Assembly: GCA_947168045.1 (NCBI GenBank)
Contig: CAMVKN010000017.1
Span: 1 to 60,000 of the forward strand
Reading direction: 5' to 3'
Source of the DNA: an uncultured Prevotellaceae bacterium
GTDB taxonomy: Bacteria; Bacteroidota; Bacteroidia; Bacteroidales; Bacteroidaceae
DNA: 60,000 nt
A program made the translations under genes and the position numbers. The notes beneath the pieces were generated by a model. It saw only the letters and a program-made list of their open reading frames with translations, was not told the DNA's origin and ran no database searches. This document shows positions 43,601 to 52,378 of this stretch, one piece after another (position 1 is the first letter of the stretch; every line of letters starts with the position of its first letter).

Positions 43601-44494
43601 GAGGCTGTAGATTTCCACCTTGTCCAGTATCTCCAGGGTGTTCGACAGCGCCTCGGGCACGTCGCTGAAGATGTCGTTCATCTCCGCCTTCGTCTTGAAC
43701 CACTCCTGCTTGCTATACAGCATGCGCGTGGGGTCGTCCAGGTCCTTGTTGGTGCTGAGGCAGAGCAGGTGGTCGTGGGCCTCGGCGTTCTCCTGGTCCA
43801 CGAAGTGCACATCGTTGCTGCAGATGAGCTTGATGCCATACTCGTGCGCCAGCTCGATGAGCACCTTGTTAGCCTGCTGCTGCAGGGGGAAGGTCTCGCG
43901 GTTGGCCCTGATGGTTGGGTCTTTCACCTCGTGGCGCTGCAGCTCTAAGTAGTAGTCGTCGCCAAAGAGGTTGTGATACCACTCTATGGCCTCGCGCGCC
44001 CCAGCGATGTCACCGTTCAGAATCTTCCTCGGCACCTCGCCGGCGATGCAGGCCGAACAGACGATGAGGCCCTCGTGGTAGCGCTCCAGGTCGGCCCGGT
44101 CGGTGCGCGGCCGCATGTAGTAGCCGTCCACCCACGAGTTGCTCACCAGCTTGATCAGGTTCTTGTAGCCCTGATAGTTCTTCGCCAGCACGATGAGGTG
44201 GTAGCCGCTCTGGTCCTGCTTGCCGTTCTTCTGCTCCTTCGGGCCATACTTGGCCACGTACATCTCGCAGCCGAAGATGGGCTTGAAGGGTTCCAGTCCC
44301 TCCTTCTTGCGCCCTTTGTTCACATCGTTGCAGATGTCGTGAAACTCCTTGATGCCGAACATGTCGCCATGGTCGGTGATGGCCATGCCGCGCATGCCGT
44401 CGCCGATGGCCTTGTTCACCAGGTTCTTAATCTTTGACTGCCCGTCCAGTATGCTATAGAAGGTATGGACGTGCAGGTGTATGAAATCCTCCAT
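40694..44494 (-). CDS. dnaE: DNA polymerase III subunit alpha
   Basis: This 1266-residue replicative polymerase has an N-terminal PHP domain ('FIHLHVHTFYSILDGQSKI', 'MAITDHGDMFG'), the polymerase core with the catalytic Asp motif 'PDIDTDFDDDGRGKV', fingers and beta-binding parts, and a C-terminal OB-fold. Residues about 384-418 (HQPPLGGEEESLTTEEIIAA and on to PPQGGPGG) interrupt the segment between 'KRYG' and 'RIRFELHIMKAMGFPGYFLI', which is short in other dnaE proteins. They are encoded by two facing C-rich palindromic elements. A promoter with perfect spacing lies about 120 nt upstream. Confidence 0.97.
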   Translation of the reverse strand: MEDFIHLHVHTFYSILDGQSKIKNLVNKAIGDGMRGMAITDHGDMFGIKEFHDICNDVNKGRKKEGLEPFKPIFGCEMYVAKYGPKEQKNGKQDQSGYHLIVLAKNYQGYKNLIKLVSNSWVDGYYMRPRTDRADLERYHEGLIVCSACIAGEVPRKILNGDIAGAREAIEWYHNLFGDDYYLELQRHEVKDPTIRANRETFPLQQQANKVLIELAHEYGIKLICSNDVHFVDQENAEAHDHLLCLSTNKDLDDPTRMLYSKQEWFKTKAEMNDIFSDVPEALSNTLEILDKVEIYSLDHDPIMPFFPIPESFGTEEQWRQKFSEEDLYREFTTDENGENPLPREEGEKKIKKLGGYDKLYRIKFEADYLAKLAYEGAYKRYGAPHQPPLGGEEESLTTEEIIAALSALPPQGGPGGTEVLDRIRFELHIMKAMGFPGYFLIVQDFINSARDELDVWVGPGRGSAAGSVVAYCLGITKIDPLKYDLLFERFLNPDRISLPDIDTDFDDDGRGKVLKWVMDKYGHENCAHIITYASMATKNSIKDVARVEKVPLSISNALCKAIPDRLPDGMKMNLPNAIKCTRELQEAEASTDPALANTIKYAKMLEGTVRGTGIHACGFIICRDPISDWVPVSTADDPDFKDTKTNCTQYDGHVIESTGLIKMDFLGLKTLSELKEACANIKLTRGIDVDLDTIPIDDPKTYELYQQGRTIGTFQFESSGMQKYLRELHPTVFEDLIAMNALYRPGPMDYIPQFIARKNGREEITYPIPCMEKYLKDTYGITVYQEQVMLLSRQLADFTRGESDALRKAMGKKKIDIVNAMKPKFIEGGKRNGHDPAILEKIWTDWEKFASYAFNKSHAACYSWVAYQTAYLKANYPAEYMAAIMTRRRDQITEITKLMDECKQMGIATLGPDVNESYLKFGVNQHGEIRFGLAAIKGMGDGAAQAIINERQKNGPYASIFDFAQRVSFASVNRKAFESLALSGGFDGFGIRREVYFAENSKGEVFLDTLVRYGQLYQQAKAEAQNSLFGGFDSVPIATPPVPKTDVRWSDIERLNKERDLVGIYLSAHPLDEYRIVLDNLCNTTCQELSDVQKLKGRDDVVLGGIVTAVRPKFTKRGEPCGFVTIEDYDGSGELALFGEDWGRWNGMFTEGASVYVTAKLRPRFRDSNTLELKVSDVQYLQSVKDKAIDRITISMVSDLLSEQVVADLSEIMSELPGKTKVYFQLRDSTGKNHVLLRSNIFNIDVKHQLIDYITSNSALDYKIN
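43243..43344 (-). repeat. C-rich palindrome pair, copies L and M (in frame, dnaE)
   Basis: GGCCCCCCCTGGGGGGGG (from 43251) and CCTCCCCCCCCCAGGGGGGG (from 43314) lie 38 nt apart with heads inward and G-rich tails outward, in the same layout as copies F/G, I/J and O. Confidence 0.9.
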
Positions 44495-44616
44495 TATGTT
44501 TAGTTGTTATTGCTTGATTACTTTCTGTGTAAAGATGCCGCGGTCGGTCACCATAATGCTTTTATGTATAAGTTGTTATGTTCAACGAGGGGTTCACGAT
44601 AGGGAAAACGGACTTG

Positions 44617-44648
44617 CAAAGATAGCAAATTATTCCGGCATTTGCAAA
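44617..44648 (-). promoter_or_regulatory. dnaE promoter (TTTG-N20-TATCTTTG)
   Basis: On the minus strand TTTG at 44648-44645 and TATCTTTG at 44624-44617. A leader of about 120 nt without obvious structure follows. The rest of the 44495-44867 gap holds this promoter and that of the GH2 gene and nothing else I can name. Confidence 0.8.
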
Positions 44649-44792
44649 TAAACGCCCTCAAAAAAATTCCAAATTCTCGCGAAAATTTGCCCTTCAAACG
44701 GCCCATACACTATAAGAATGGGCGCTTCACATCGATGAAATCGGCACTTTTTTGAGACAAGGAAGAATTGGAAAGAAAAAGAGACATGCTGA

Positions 44793-44825
44793 TTGCATGG
44801 AAGTGGGAAAAAAATAGTATCTTTG
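44793..44825 (+). promoter_or_regulatory. Promoter of the second GH2 gene (TTGC-N21-TATCTTTG)
   Basis: TTGC (44793-44796) and TATCTTTG (44818-44825). The context TTGCATG...AGTATCTTTG is close to that of the other GH2 gene. Confidence 0.65.
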
Positions 44826-44867
44826 TAGCCGAAACATCAAACAACGACATACTAATAACCTATCATC

Positions 44868-47126
44868 ATGATGAAAAGACTATTCAGCCTGTTTTTGCTG
44901 GCGCTGACCTGCGCCGCTACCGGCATGGCCGCCCCAACGGAGCGGAAACAGCTGTTTGACGACGAATGGCTGTTCGCACTGAACGATGACAACCAGTGGC
45001 AAAGCGTCACTCTACCCCACGACTGGAGCATCAGCGGGCCCTTCAACAAGGATGCCCCGGCTGGCGGTCCGGGCGGCTACCTGCCCACAGGGCGCGGCAC
45101 ATACAAGAAGGTGTTCACCGTGGGCAAAGACTGCCACGACAAGGTGCTGCGCCTCTACTTCGAGGGTGTGTATATGAACGCCGAGGTGTACGTCAACGGA
45201 CAGAAGGCCGGCGGACATCCCTACGGCTATACGGCCTTCTTCGTCGACATCACACCGATGGTCAAGGTGGGACAAAACACCGTTGAGGTGAGGGTGGACA
45301 ACTCACAACAGCTGAACAGCCGTTGGTACAGCGGTTCGGGCATCTACCGACACGTGTGGCTGCTGACCACCGGACGGCGCTACATCGACGAGTGGAGCGT
45401 CAGCGTGACGACCACCCTTGACGATGACAGCACAGCCACCGTGGACATCAAGGCCGAGGTGGTGATGGGGGACGGACGGCGACAGCCCATAGCGAAGCAG
45501 CTGCACATAGACAAGCCCCGCCTGTGGAGCCCCGACGACCCGTACCTCTATCAAACGACCATAGAGGCCGAGGGCGACCAGCTGCCGGTGACCTACGGCA
45601 TACGCACCATCGACTACTCGGCTGAGAAGGGGCTGCTGCTCAACGGACGGCCCATCGTGCTGAACGGCGGCTGCCTGCACCACGACAACGGCATACTGGG
45701 TGCCGCCGCCTTCGACGATGCCGAGTACCGCAAGGCCAAACTGATGAAAATGGCCGGTTTCAACGCTGTGCGCACCTCGCACAACCCACCCTCGGAGGCT
45801 TTCCTCAGGGCGTGCGACGAGGTGGGACTGTTGGTCATCGACGAGGCCTTCGACGGATGGCGCGACAAGAAGAACGAGCACGACTATGCAACACTCATCG
45901 ACGAGTGGTGGCAGAAGGACCTCGGAGCCATGGTGAGGCGCGACCGCAACCACCCCAGCATCTTCTGCTGGAGCATCGGCAACGAGGTGATTGAACGAAA
46001 GAAGATTGAGGTGGTGATGACGGCACGCCGCATGGTGGCCCTCTGCCACAGCCTCGATGCGCAAAAAAGGCCCGTTACATCGGCACTGGCCGCATGGGAC
46101 CGCGACTGGGACATCTACGACCCGCTGGCTGAGCAACACGACATCGTGGGCTACAACTACATGATATTCAAGGCTGAGGGCGACCATGAGCGGGACCCCA
46201 AGCGCGTGATGATGCAGACGGAGAGCTACCCGCGCGACGCATGGCGCAACTACCGCACGGTCATGGACCACAGCTACATCCTGGGCGACTTCGTATGGAC
46301 GGCCATCGACTACCTGGGCGAGTCGGGCATCGGACGTTGGTACTATGAGGGCGACGTGCCGGGCGAGAGCTGGGAGCGCCCCCTCTTCCCCTGGCATGCG
46401 GCCTACTGCGGCGACATCGACCTGACAGGACTGCGCAAGCCCATCAGCCACTACCGCTCGATGCTGTGGAACAAGGAGGGCGAAAAGCTGTATATGGCCG
46501 TGCGCGAGCCGGACGGCTATCATGGCAAGGTGAAGACCTCGATGTGGAGCACATGGCCCACCTTCGAGAGCTGGACATGGCCCGGCCACGAGGGGAAGGA
46601 CATCGAGGTGGAGGTGTGCTCACACTATCCCACGGTGCGACTGCTGCTCAACGGCAAGCCGGTGGGCGAGAAGACCGTGGAGGAGGGGCACGCCGTCTTC
46701 ACCATCCCCTACCAGCCAGGCACCCTGCAGGCTGACGGCGTGGACGGCGGCGTGGCCATGGAACGGGTGATACTGCTCACCGCAGGAAAGGCACAGAACA
46801 TCAGGCTGACTACCGATAAAACCGCACTAAAAGCTGACGGTCAGGACCTGGCCTTCGTCACCGTGGAGCTGACCGACAACAAAGGCAACGTGAACCCCAA
46901 CGCCGACAACCTGCTGAGGGCCACGGTGAGCGGACCGGCCGAAATCATCGGCTTTGGCAACGCGGACATCAAGGACTGCGACGTCTACACCGACCTGTCG
47001 CACAAGGCATGGAAGGGGCGCGCACTGATAGTGGTAAGGACCCAGAAGAAGAAGGGCGTCGTCATCCTGACCGTACAGGGAGACGGCGTAAAGACGCAGA
47101 AGCTGAAGATGAACTGTTGGAAGTGA
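44868..47126 (+). CDS. Exported glycoside hydrolase family 2 (beta-galactosidase-like)
   Basis: This enzyme of 752 residues has a signal peptide (MMKRLFSLFLLALTCAATGMA), the jelly-roll ('VTLPHDWSISGPFNK', 'RTYKK'-like), Ig and TIM-barrel domains of GH2, with the acid/base Glu in 'CWSIGNEVIE' and the nucleophile Glu in 'VMMQTESYPRD'. It ends with a DUF4982-like and an Ig-like domain ('RLLLNGKPVGEKTVEEGHAV'). It is a close relative of the 18639-21152 enzyme but lacks the Ser-Gln repeat, which marks that repeat as an insertion. It is a single-gene unit with its own promoter and terminator. Confidence 0.94.
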   Translation: MMKRLFSLFLLALTCAATGMAAPTERKQLFDDEWLFALNDDNQWQSVTLPHDWSISGPFNKDAPAGGPGGYLPTGRGTYKKVFTVGKDCHDKVLRLYFEGVYMNAEVYVNGQKAGGHPYGYTAFFVDITPMVKVGQNTVEVRVDNSQQLNSRWYSGSGIYRHVWLLTTGRRYIDEWSVSVTTTLDDDSTATVDIKAEVVMGDGRRQPIAKQLHIDKPRLWSPDDPYLYQTTIEAEGDQLPVTYGIRTIDYSAEKGLLLNGRPIVLNGGCLHHDNGILGAAAFDDAEYRKAKLMKMAGFNAVRTSHNPPSEAFLRACDEVGLLVIDEAFDGWRDKKNEHDYATLIDEWWQKDLGAMVRRDRNHPSIFCWSIGNEVIERKKIEVVMTARRMVALCHSLDAQKRPVTSALAAWDRDWDIYDPLAEQHDIVGYNYMIFKAEGDHERDPKRVMMQTESYPRDAWRNYRTVMDHSYILGDFVWTAIDYLGESGIGRWYYEGDVPGESWERPLFPWHAAYCGDIDLTGLRKPISHYRSMLWNKEGEKLYMAVREPDGYHGKVKTSMWSTWPTFESWTWPGHEGKDIEVEVCSHYPTVRLLLNGKPVGEKTVEEGHAVFTIPYQPGTLQADGVDGGVAMERVILLTAGKAQNIRLTTDKTALKADGQDLAFVTVELTDNKGNVNPNADNLLRATVSGPAEIIGFGNADIKDCDVYTDLSHKAWKGRALIVVRTQKKKGVVILTVQGDGVKTQKLKMNCWK

Positions 47127-47166
47127 GCATCGGCTTCACGGCATCACGACATGATGCCCCAAACAA

Positions 47167-47198
47167 AAGCCCCGGTGAACCAACGTTCACCGGGGCTT
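47167..47198 (+). terminator. Intrinsic terminator of the GH2 gene
   Basis: AAGCCCCGGTGAAC (47167-47180) pairs perfectly with GTTCACCGGGGCTT (47185-47198) around a 4-nt loop, about 40 nt after the stop. Confidence 0.88.
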
Positions 47199-47231
47199 CT
47201 CTGACGACCCACGGGTCAGGTCAGGAAAAGC

Positions 47232-47304
47232 GTTGGACGACTCGGATTCGAACCGGGAATGACAGAACCAAAACCTGTAGTGTTACCATTACACCATCGT
47301 CCAA
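47232..47304 (-). tRNA. tRNA-Gln (anticodon TTG)
   Basis: The acceptor arms TTGGACG / CGTCCAA, the T-loop GGTTCGAATCC and an anticodon arm ACAGG-TTTTGGT-TCTGT give anticodon TTG (Gln, CAA). It is about 73 nt; CCA is not encoded. It has its own promoter just upstream. Confidence 0.95.
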
Positions 47305-47330
47305 TGCAGGGTTTCTTTTCAATTTGGCTG

Positions 47331-47362
47331 CAAAGGTACAGTTTTTTTGCGCCACCACCAAA
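47331..47362 (-). promoter_or_regulatory. tRNA-Gln promoter (TTTG-N20-TACCTTTG)
   Basis: On the minus strand TTTG at 47362-47359 and TACCTTTG at 47338-47331, about 26 nt before the tRNA 5' end. Confidence 0.85.
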
Positions 47363-47390
47363 TTTTTTGGCTGTTTTTTATCAATTAGCA

Positions 47391-48725
47391 TCAGACAATA
47401 GGGAGGCTGATGCCGCAAATCTTCTGGTAGACATCGAGCGCATATACATCAGTCATGCCGCTGATGTAGTCGATGACAGCCATCAGACGCGTCTCCAAGT
47501 CAGGGTTGCTGATGTCATACTGACTGCTGACGCGACCGATGAGCTGCTGCGAGTAGTAACGCTCGGGGTGCAGGATGGCCTCGACCATCAGCTCCATCAG
47601 CGTGTCCATGATGCGGTAGCCTGACAGCTCCACGTCGAGCACGGGCTGACTCTTGTAGATACGCGAGCGACTGACGCGCGTACAATAGTTATAGGCCTCG
47701 CGGGGCGTGGCACTGATGTTCTCGATGAGCGTACCCTGGAACGTGCCGTTGAGGATGTCGTCCTCATGGTCGAGGAACACACGGGCACACTCGTTCTCCA
47801 AGAGGCCGATGACGCAGGCACGCAGGTACTGCACCTTCTCGTTGGGGTCGCTCAGGTCTTCGTCACTGATGCGCTGCAGGATGTGTTTTTTACCCGTTTC
47901 ATCGAAGAAGCCTAACATCATCGCCGCCGTCTCGTCATAGGTGAGAATCTTCAGCTTGTAGGCATCCTCCAGGTCCATTATCTCATAGCAGATGTCATCG
48001 GCAGCCTCGACAAGATAGACCAGCGGATAGCGGGCCCACCGCTCGTGGCCGTTGCCCATGGACAGCAGGGGGATGCCCAGCTTGTCGGCAATGGTGGTGT
48101 AATGGTCGTACTCGCTGGTGAAGAACCCGAACTTGTTCTTGGTGGCATGGTAAGAAGGGAAGGGATACTTCACGATGCTGGCCAGCGTGCTGTAGGTCAT
48201 GGCAAAGCCACCCTTGCGACGCCCCTTGAAGCTGTGTGTGAGCAGACGGAAGGCGTTGGCGTTGCCGTCGAAGTGGGTGATGTCGCTCCAGAACTGCGGA
48301 CTGACACGCTCCTTCAGGTGCTGGCCGGCACCCTCGGTGAAGAAGGTCTGTATGGCCTTCTCGCCGCTGTGCCCAAAGGGCGGGTTGCCCAGGTCGTGAG
48401 CCAGACAGGCAGTGGCAACAATCTGACCTATCTCCGGGACAAGGGTATCGATGAAATCGGGATTCTTGGCGCACAGATGGCGCGTCACGTCGTTGCCTAA
48501 CGACATGCCCACCGAAGCCACCTCCAACGAGTGGGTGAGGCGGTTATGCACAAAGACGCTGCCCGGCAGGGGGAACACCTGCGTCTTGTTCTGCAGACGG
48601 CGAAAGGGCGCCGAGAAGATGAGACGGTCGTAGTCGCGCTTGAATTCGGTGCGGTCGTCATGGCGCTCCGGATGGCGATGTTCCTGCCCTAAACGGCAGT
48701 TGGAGATGAGTTGTATCCAGTTCAT
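47391..48725 (-). CDS. dgt: Deoxyguanosinetriphosphate triphosphohydrolase-like HD protein
   Basis: This 444-residue HD-domain dNTPase has the His in 'NRLTHSLEVA' and the HD pair in 'CLAHDLGNPPFGHSGEKAI'. The N-terminal 'RLIFSAPFRRLQNKTQVFPL' is the allosteric/substrate region typical of Dgt. It converts dGTP (or other dNTPs) to nucleoside and triphosphate. The start at 48725 (MNWIQLIS) is set by a perfect promoter 5 nt upstream. Confidence 0.93.
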   Translation of the reverse strand: MNWIQLISNCRLGQEHRHPERHDDRTEFKRDYDRLIFSAPFRRLQNKTQVFPLPGSVFVHNRLTHSLEVASVGMSLGNDVTRHLCAKNPDFIDTLVPEIGQIVATACLAHDLGNPPFGHSGEKAIQTFFTEGAGQHLKERVSPQFWSDITHFDGNANAFRLLTHSFKGRRKGGFAMTYSTLASIVKYPFPSYHATKNKFGFFTSEYDHYTTIADKLGIPLLSMGNGHERWARYPLVYLVEAADDICYEIMDLEDAYKLKILTYDETAAMMLGFFDETGKKHILQRISDEDLSDPNEKVQYLRACVIGLLENECARVFLDHEDDILNGTFQGTLIENISATPREAYNYCTRVSRSRIYKSQPVLDVELSGYRIMDTLMELMVEAILHPERYYSQQLIGRVSSQYDISNPDLETRLMAVIDYISGMTDVYALDVYQKICGISLPIV

Positions 48726-48730
48726 AGGCG

Positions 48731-48762
48731 CAAAAGTACGAAGAAAAGCGGAGTGACGCAAA
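48731..48762 (-). promoter_or_regulatory. dgt promoter (TTTG-N20-TACTTTTG)
   Basis: On the minus strand TTTG at 48762-48759 and TACTTTTG at 48738-48731. Five nucleotides separate the box from the ATG, so the mRNA is predicted to be leaderless. Confidence 0.82.
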
Positions 48763-48778
48763 TTTTAGATGAAAATTA

Positions 48779-48809
48779 TTGCGTCATTCGTTTTTTATTA
48801 CTAAATTTG
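48779..48809 (+). promoter_or_regulatory. Symporter operon promoter (TTGC-N19-TAAATTTG)
   Basis: TTGC (48779-48782) and TAAATTTG (48802-48809), about 21 nt before the ATG at 48831. It is divergent from the dgt promoter. Confidence 0.7.
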
Positions 48810-48830
48810 CAGCAACCTAATCGCTAAAAC

Positions 48831-50294
48831 ATGAATACCATTGACCTTGTCATCTTTGCCGTCTTCACCGTTGGCGTGGTCATCTTCGGCTGTTCCTTCT
48901 ATCGCAAGGGCAGCTCGGCACAGGAGTTCACCGCCGCAGGGCGCTCGCTGCCTGGATGGGTGGTGGGCATGAGCATCTTCGCCACATACGTCAGCAGCAT
49001 CAGCTACATCGGCTACCCAGGAAAGGCCTTCGCCACGAACTGGAACGCCTTCGTGTTCTCGCTCAGCATACCCGTGGCCAGCTACTTCGCGGCGAAGTAT
49101 TTTGTGCCGTTTTATCGACATGGAGGCAGTGTGTCGGCCTACACCTTCCTAGAGGAGAAGTTTGGCCGCTGGGCTCGTCTCTACGCCTCGGCCTGCTACC
49201 TGCTGACACAGATAGCACGCATGGGCAGCATCCTCTACCTGCTGGCCATGCCCATGCACATCCTCATGGGATGGGACATGGTAACGGTCATCATAGCCAC
49301 CTCCGTAGGCATCATCCTCTACTCCATGCTCGGCGGACTGAAGGCCGTCATCTGGGCCGACGCCATACAGGGCATCATCCTCATCGGCGGCGCACTGGCA
49401 TGCCTGGCCATACTGATGTTCAGCATGCCGGAGGGGCCAGGGCAGGTATTCGACCTGGCACTGAACGCTCCGGAGGGCAACAAGCTGTCGCTAGGCAGCT
49501 TCGGCAGCGACCTGACCACCAGCACCTTCTGGGTGTGTCTCATCTACGGCATCTTCATCAACCTGCAGAACTACGGCATCGACCAGAACTACGTGCAGCG
49601 CTACCATGCGGCCAGAACCGACAAGGACGCACGCTTCTCGGCGCTCTTCGGCGGCTATCTGTTCATTCCCGTCTCAGCGTTGTTCTTCCTCATCGGCACT
49701 GCACTCTACGCCTACTATGCCGCCGGCGTGGCAGAGCTGCCAGCGGAGATACAGGCGAAGCCTGACTACGTTTTTCCCCATTTCATCGTCAATGGTCTGC
49801 CCGTAGGACTGCGCGGACTGCTCATCGCCAGCATCTTCGCCGCAGGCATGAGCACCGTCTCGACCAGCGTCACCAGCGCCGCCACCGTCATCCTGACGGA
49901 TTACTTTGGCGGTGGAAAGAAAGGAGAGAACGGAGGGAGAAGGGACCTGCTGATTCTTCGACTGAGCAGCATGGCGGTGGGGGTGCTCGGCATCGTGGTG
50001 GCCATACTGATGCTGGGCGTGAAGAGCATCATCGACGCATGGTGGATACTGTCGAGCATCTTCTCGGGCGGCATGCTCGGACTGTTCCTCTTGGGCATCG
50101 TGCCACGGCGCATCAGCCGACGGGCGGCCGCAGTGGGATGCGTGGCGGGCATCATCGTCATAGCATGGATATCGCTGGCCGGAATATGGAACCTGCCGGG
50201 ACCGCACCTACATGAGTACCTGGCCATCGTGCTGGGCACCACCACCATCTTCCTCGTCGGTTTCCTGCTCAGCATTTTCATCACCAAGAAGTAA
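48831..50294 (+). CDS. Sodium:solute symporter (SSS family)
   Basis: This 487-residue transporter has about 13 membrane helices and the SSS pattern: 'AGRSLPGWVVGMSIFATYVS' then SISYIGYPGKAF, 'GGLKAVIWADAIQGIILIGG' and 'GLLIASIFAAGMSTVSTSVT'. It should bring a sugar or sugar acid released by the following enzymes into the cell with sodium. It starts a four-gene plus-strand cluster. The substrate cannot be told. Confidence 0.93.
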   Translation: MNTIDLVIFAVFTVGVVIFGCSFYRKGSSAQEFTAAGRSLPGWVVGMSIFATYVSSISYIGYPGKAFATNWNAFVFSLSIPVASYFAAKYFVPFYRHGGSVSAYTFLEEKFGRWARLYASACYLLTQIARMGSILYLLAMPMHILMGWDMVTVIIATSVGIILYSMLGGLKAVIWADAIQGIILIGGALACLAILMFSMPEGPGQVFDLALNAPEGNKLSLGSFGSDLTTSTFWVCLIYGIFINLQNYGIDQNYVQRYHAARTDKDARFSALFGGYLFIPVSALFFLIGTALYAYYAAGVAELPAEIQAKPDYVFPHFIVNGLPVGLRGLLIASIFAAGMSTVSTSVTSAATVILTDYFGGGKKGENGGRRDLLILRLSSMAVGVLGIVVAILMLGVKSIIDAWWILSSIFSGGMLGLFLLGIVPRRISRRAAAVGCVAGIIVIAWISLAGIWNLPGPHLHEYLAIVLGTTTIFLVGFLLSIFITKK

Positions 50295-50299
50295 GAAAA

Positions 50300-52378
50300 A
50301 TGACCGATTTAAACGATATGAAGGCAACATGGATATGGTATCCCGGCGACTTCGAAATATGGCTGGGCAACAAGTTCAACAACCGGCGAACAGAGCGGGG
50401 CGCCATGTTCCCGCCGTTCTGGAAACAGGACAGCCACTGGCCCACGGTGGTCTTCACCAAGTCCGTTGAAATGGACAAAAACGAGGATGTCAAAGTCTTC
50501 GCTGAAGGACAATTCAACTTCTCCATCGACGGACACCTGTGCCCCATCCTGTCCTCCTGTTGCATACCCGCCGGTCGCCACACCCTGGCCGTGAAGGTAT
50601 GGAACCAGGCCACCCCGCCCGCACTCTTCATCGAAGGGGTACACGTGGTGACGGATGCCACATGGCAGGTGACCTACGAGGACAAGATATGGATTGACGA
50701 GGAGGGGGTGGCCCACGGCGCCGGCATCTATGTGCCGGTGGGCCATGGGTGCTTTGACAAGAGCAGCACACCCCCGTCACTGTTCGGTATGCCAGCAACG
50801 GAGGTGCGGCCTGTAGGCTACGTGGAGTGCGATGAAACGGGCAAAAAGCTGGGTGGACGACTCTACGACTTCGGGCGCGAGGTGTTCGGCTGTCTGAAGC
50901 TGAAGGGACTGGAGGGGGGCAGTGCCGACATCTACTACGGTGAGAGCCGTGAGGAGGCACTCGACACCAACCACTGCGAGACGCTGGACAGCGTCAACTC
51001 ATACCTGACCAAATACCGACTGGAGCCTGGCATCTACCGGCTCGACAGCAAGGCCTTCCGCTACGTGTTCATCAAGATTCCTATCGAGACGCGGTACGAC
51101 GACGTGGTCGCCGACAGCCTGACGGCACCCTTCGACGCAGGGCACAGCGGCGCGTTCCGCTGCAACGACGACGAGCTGAACAACATCTGGCAGGTCAGCG
51201 CACGCACACTGGAGCTCACCACGCAGGAGTTCTTCATGGACGGCATCAAGCGCGACAGGTGGGTGTGGAGCGGCGACGCCATACAGAGCTACCTGATGAA
51301 CTACTACCTGCACTTCGACACCGACTGCGTGAAGCGCACCATACGACAGCTGCGCGGCAAGGACCCCGTGACGGCACACGTGAACACCATCATGGACTAC
51401 ACCTTCTACTGGTTCATCAGCATCAAGCAGTATTATGACTACACGGGCGACGAGGACTTCGTCCGTGAGATGTGGCCACGCATGGTGACGCTCATGGACT
51501 ATGTGCTCAGTCGCACGAACACCGATGGAATGGCGGAAGGGAGGCCCGACGACTGGATTTTCGTGGACTGGACCGACTTCCCCATGCACAAGCGCGGCAC
51601 CCTGTGCTTTGAGCAGCTGCTCTTCCTCAAGGCCCTTGAGACCATGGCCGAGTGTGCGGTGAGGTTTTCCCTCACCGCTACCCGCAACTACGCCGCACTG
51701 GCTGACAGCCTGCGAAAGGCCGTCAAGGACACTTTCTGGAGCGACGCGCACCACGCCTACCTGCACGCCATGGAAGACGGCAGCCTGAACACACAGATAA
51801 CGAAGTTCCCTAACATGTTTGCCATCCTCTATGGACTGGCCACACCCGAGGAGCAACGTCTCATCACACGGCATGTCATGCTCAACGCCGACGTGCCACC
51901 CATCACTACGCCCTACATGCGCTTCTATGAGCTGGAGGCACTGTGTAGGATGGGGCTCCAAGACCGGGTGCTGAAGGAGATGAAGGACTACTGGGGAGGC
52001 ATGCTGCGCCTGGGCGCCACCACCTTCTGGGAGAAGTACAACCCAGAGGAGCAGGGCACACAGCACCTGGCCATGTACGGACGACCATACGGCAAGAGCC
52101 TCTGTCACGCATGGGGGGCCTCACCGCTCTATATCGTGGGCAAGTACTTCTTAGGCGTCAGGCCTACGAAGGCGGGGTATGAAGAGTTTGAGGTGCAGCC
52201 CGTGCTGGGCGGGCTGGAGTGGATGGAGGGCAGCGTGCCCACACCATTCGGCATGATTCGCGTCAAGGCCGACGCCCACAGCATCAGTGCAAGCTGCGAT
52301 GGGGGACACGGATGGCTCATCGCCGCAGGAAGGCGTGTGCCCATAGAACCTGGAAAGGAAACCATCATCAAGATATGA
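50300..52378 (+). CDS. GH78-like alpha-L-rhamnosidase-family protein
   Basis: This 692-residue protein shows the GH78 layout: N-terminal beta-sandwich domains, then an (alpha/alpha)6 barrel with 'QEFFMDGIKRDRWVWSGDAI' (general acid Asp/Glu region) and 'GATTFWEKYNPEEQGTQHLA', and a C-terminal beta domain ending in 'GGLEWMEGSVPTPFGMIRVK'. There is no signal peptide, so it probably acts in the cytosol on a sugar taken up by the symporter. It starts 5 nt after the symporter and overlaps the next gene by ATGA. Rhamnosidase activity is inferred. Confidence 0.85.
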   Translation: MTDLNDMKATWIWYPGDFEIWLGNKFNNRRTERGAMFPPFWKQDSHWPTVVFTKSVEMDKNEDVKVFAEGQFNFSIDGHLCPILSSCCIPAGRHTLAVKVWNQATPPALFIEGVHVVTDATWQVTYEDKIWIDEEGVAHGAGIYVPVGHGCFDKSSTPPSLFGMPATEVRPVGYVECDETGKKLGGRLYDFGREVFGCLKLKGLEGGSADIYYGESREEALDTNHCETLDSVNSYLTKYRLEPGIYRLDSKAFRYVFIKIPIETRYDDVVADSLTAPFDAGHSGAFRCNDDELNNIWQVSARTLELTTQEFFMDGIKRDRWVWSGDAIQSYLMNYYLHFDTDCVKRTIRQLRGKDPVTAHVNTIMDYTFYWFISIKQYYDYTGDEDFVREMWPRMVTLMDYVLSRTNTDGMAEGRPDDWIFVDWTDFPMHKRGTLCFEQLLFLKALETMAECAVRFSLTATRNYAALADSLRKAVKDTFWSDAHHAYLHAMEDGSLNTQITKFPNMFAILYGLATPEEQRLITRHVMLNADVPPITTPYMRFYELEALCRMGLQDRVLKEMKDYWGGMLRLGATTFWEKYNPEEQGTQHLAMYGRPYGKSLCHAWGASPLYIVGKYFLGVRPTKAGYEEFEVQPVLGGLEWMEGSVPTPFGMIRVKADAHSISASCDGGHGWLIAAGRRVPIEPGKETIIKI

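Noticed and set aside
45303..46589. 428-codon minus-strand open frame inside the GH2 gene
   Set aside because: It is antisense to the GH2 gene with clear catalytic motifs; there is no promoter or start context.
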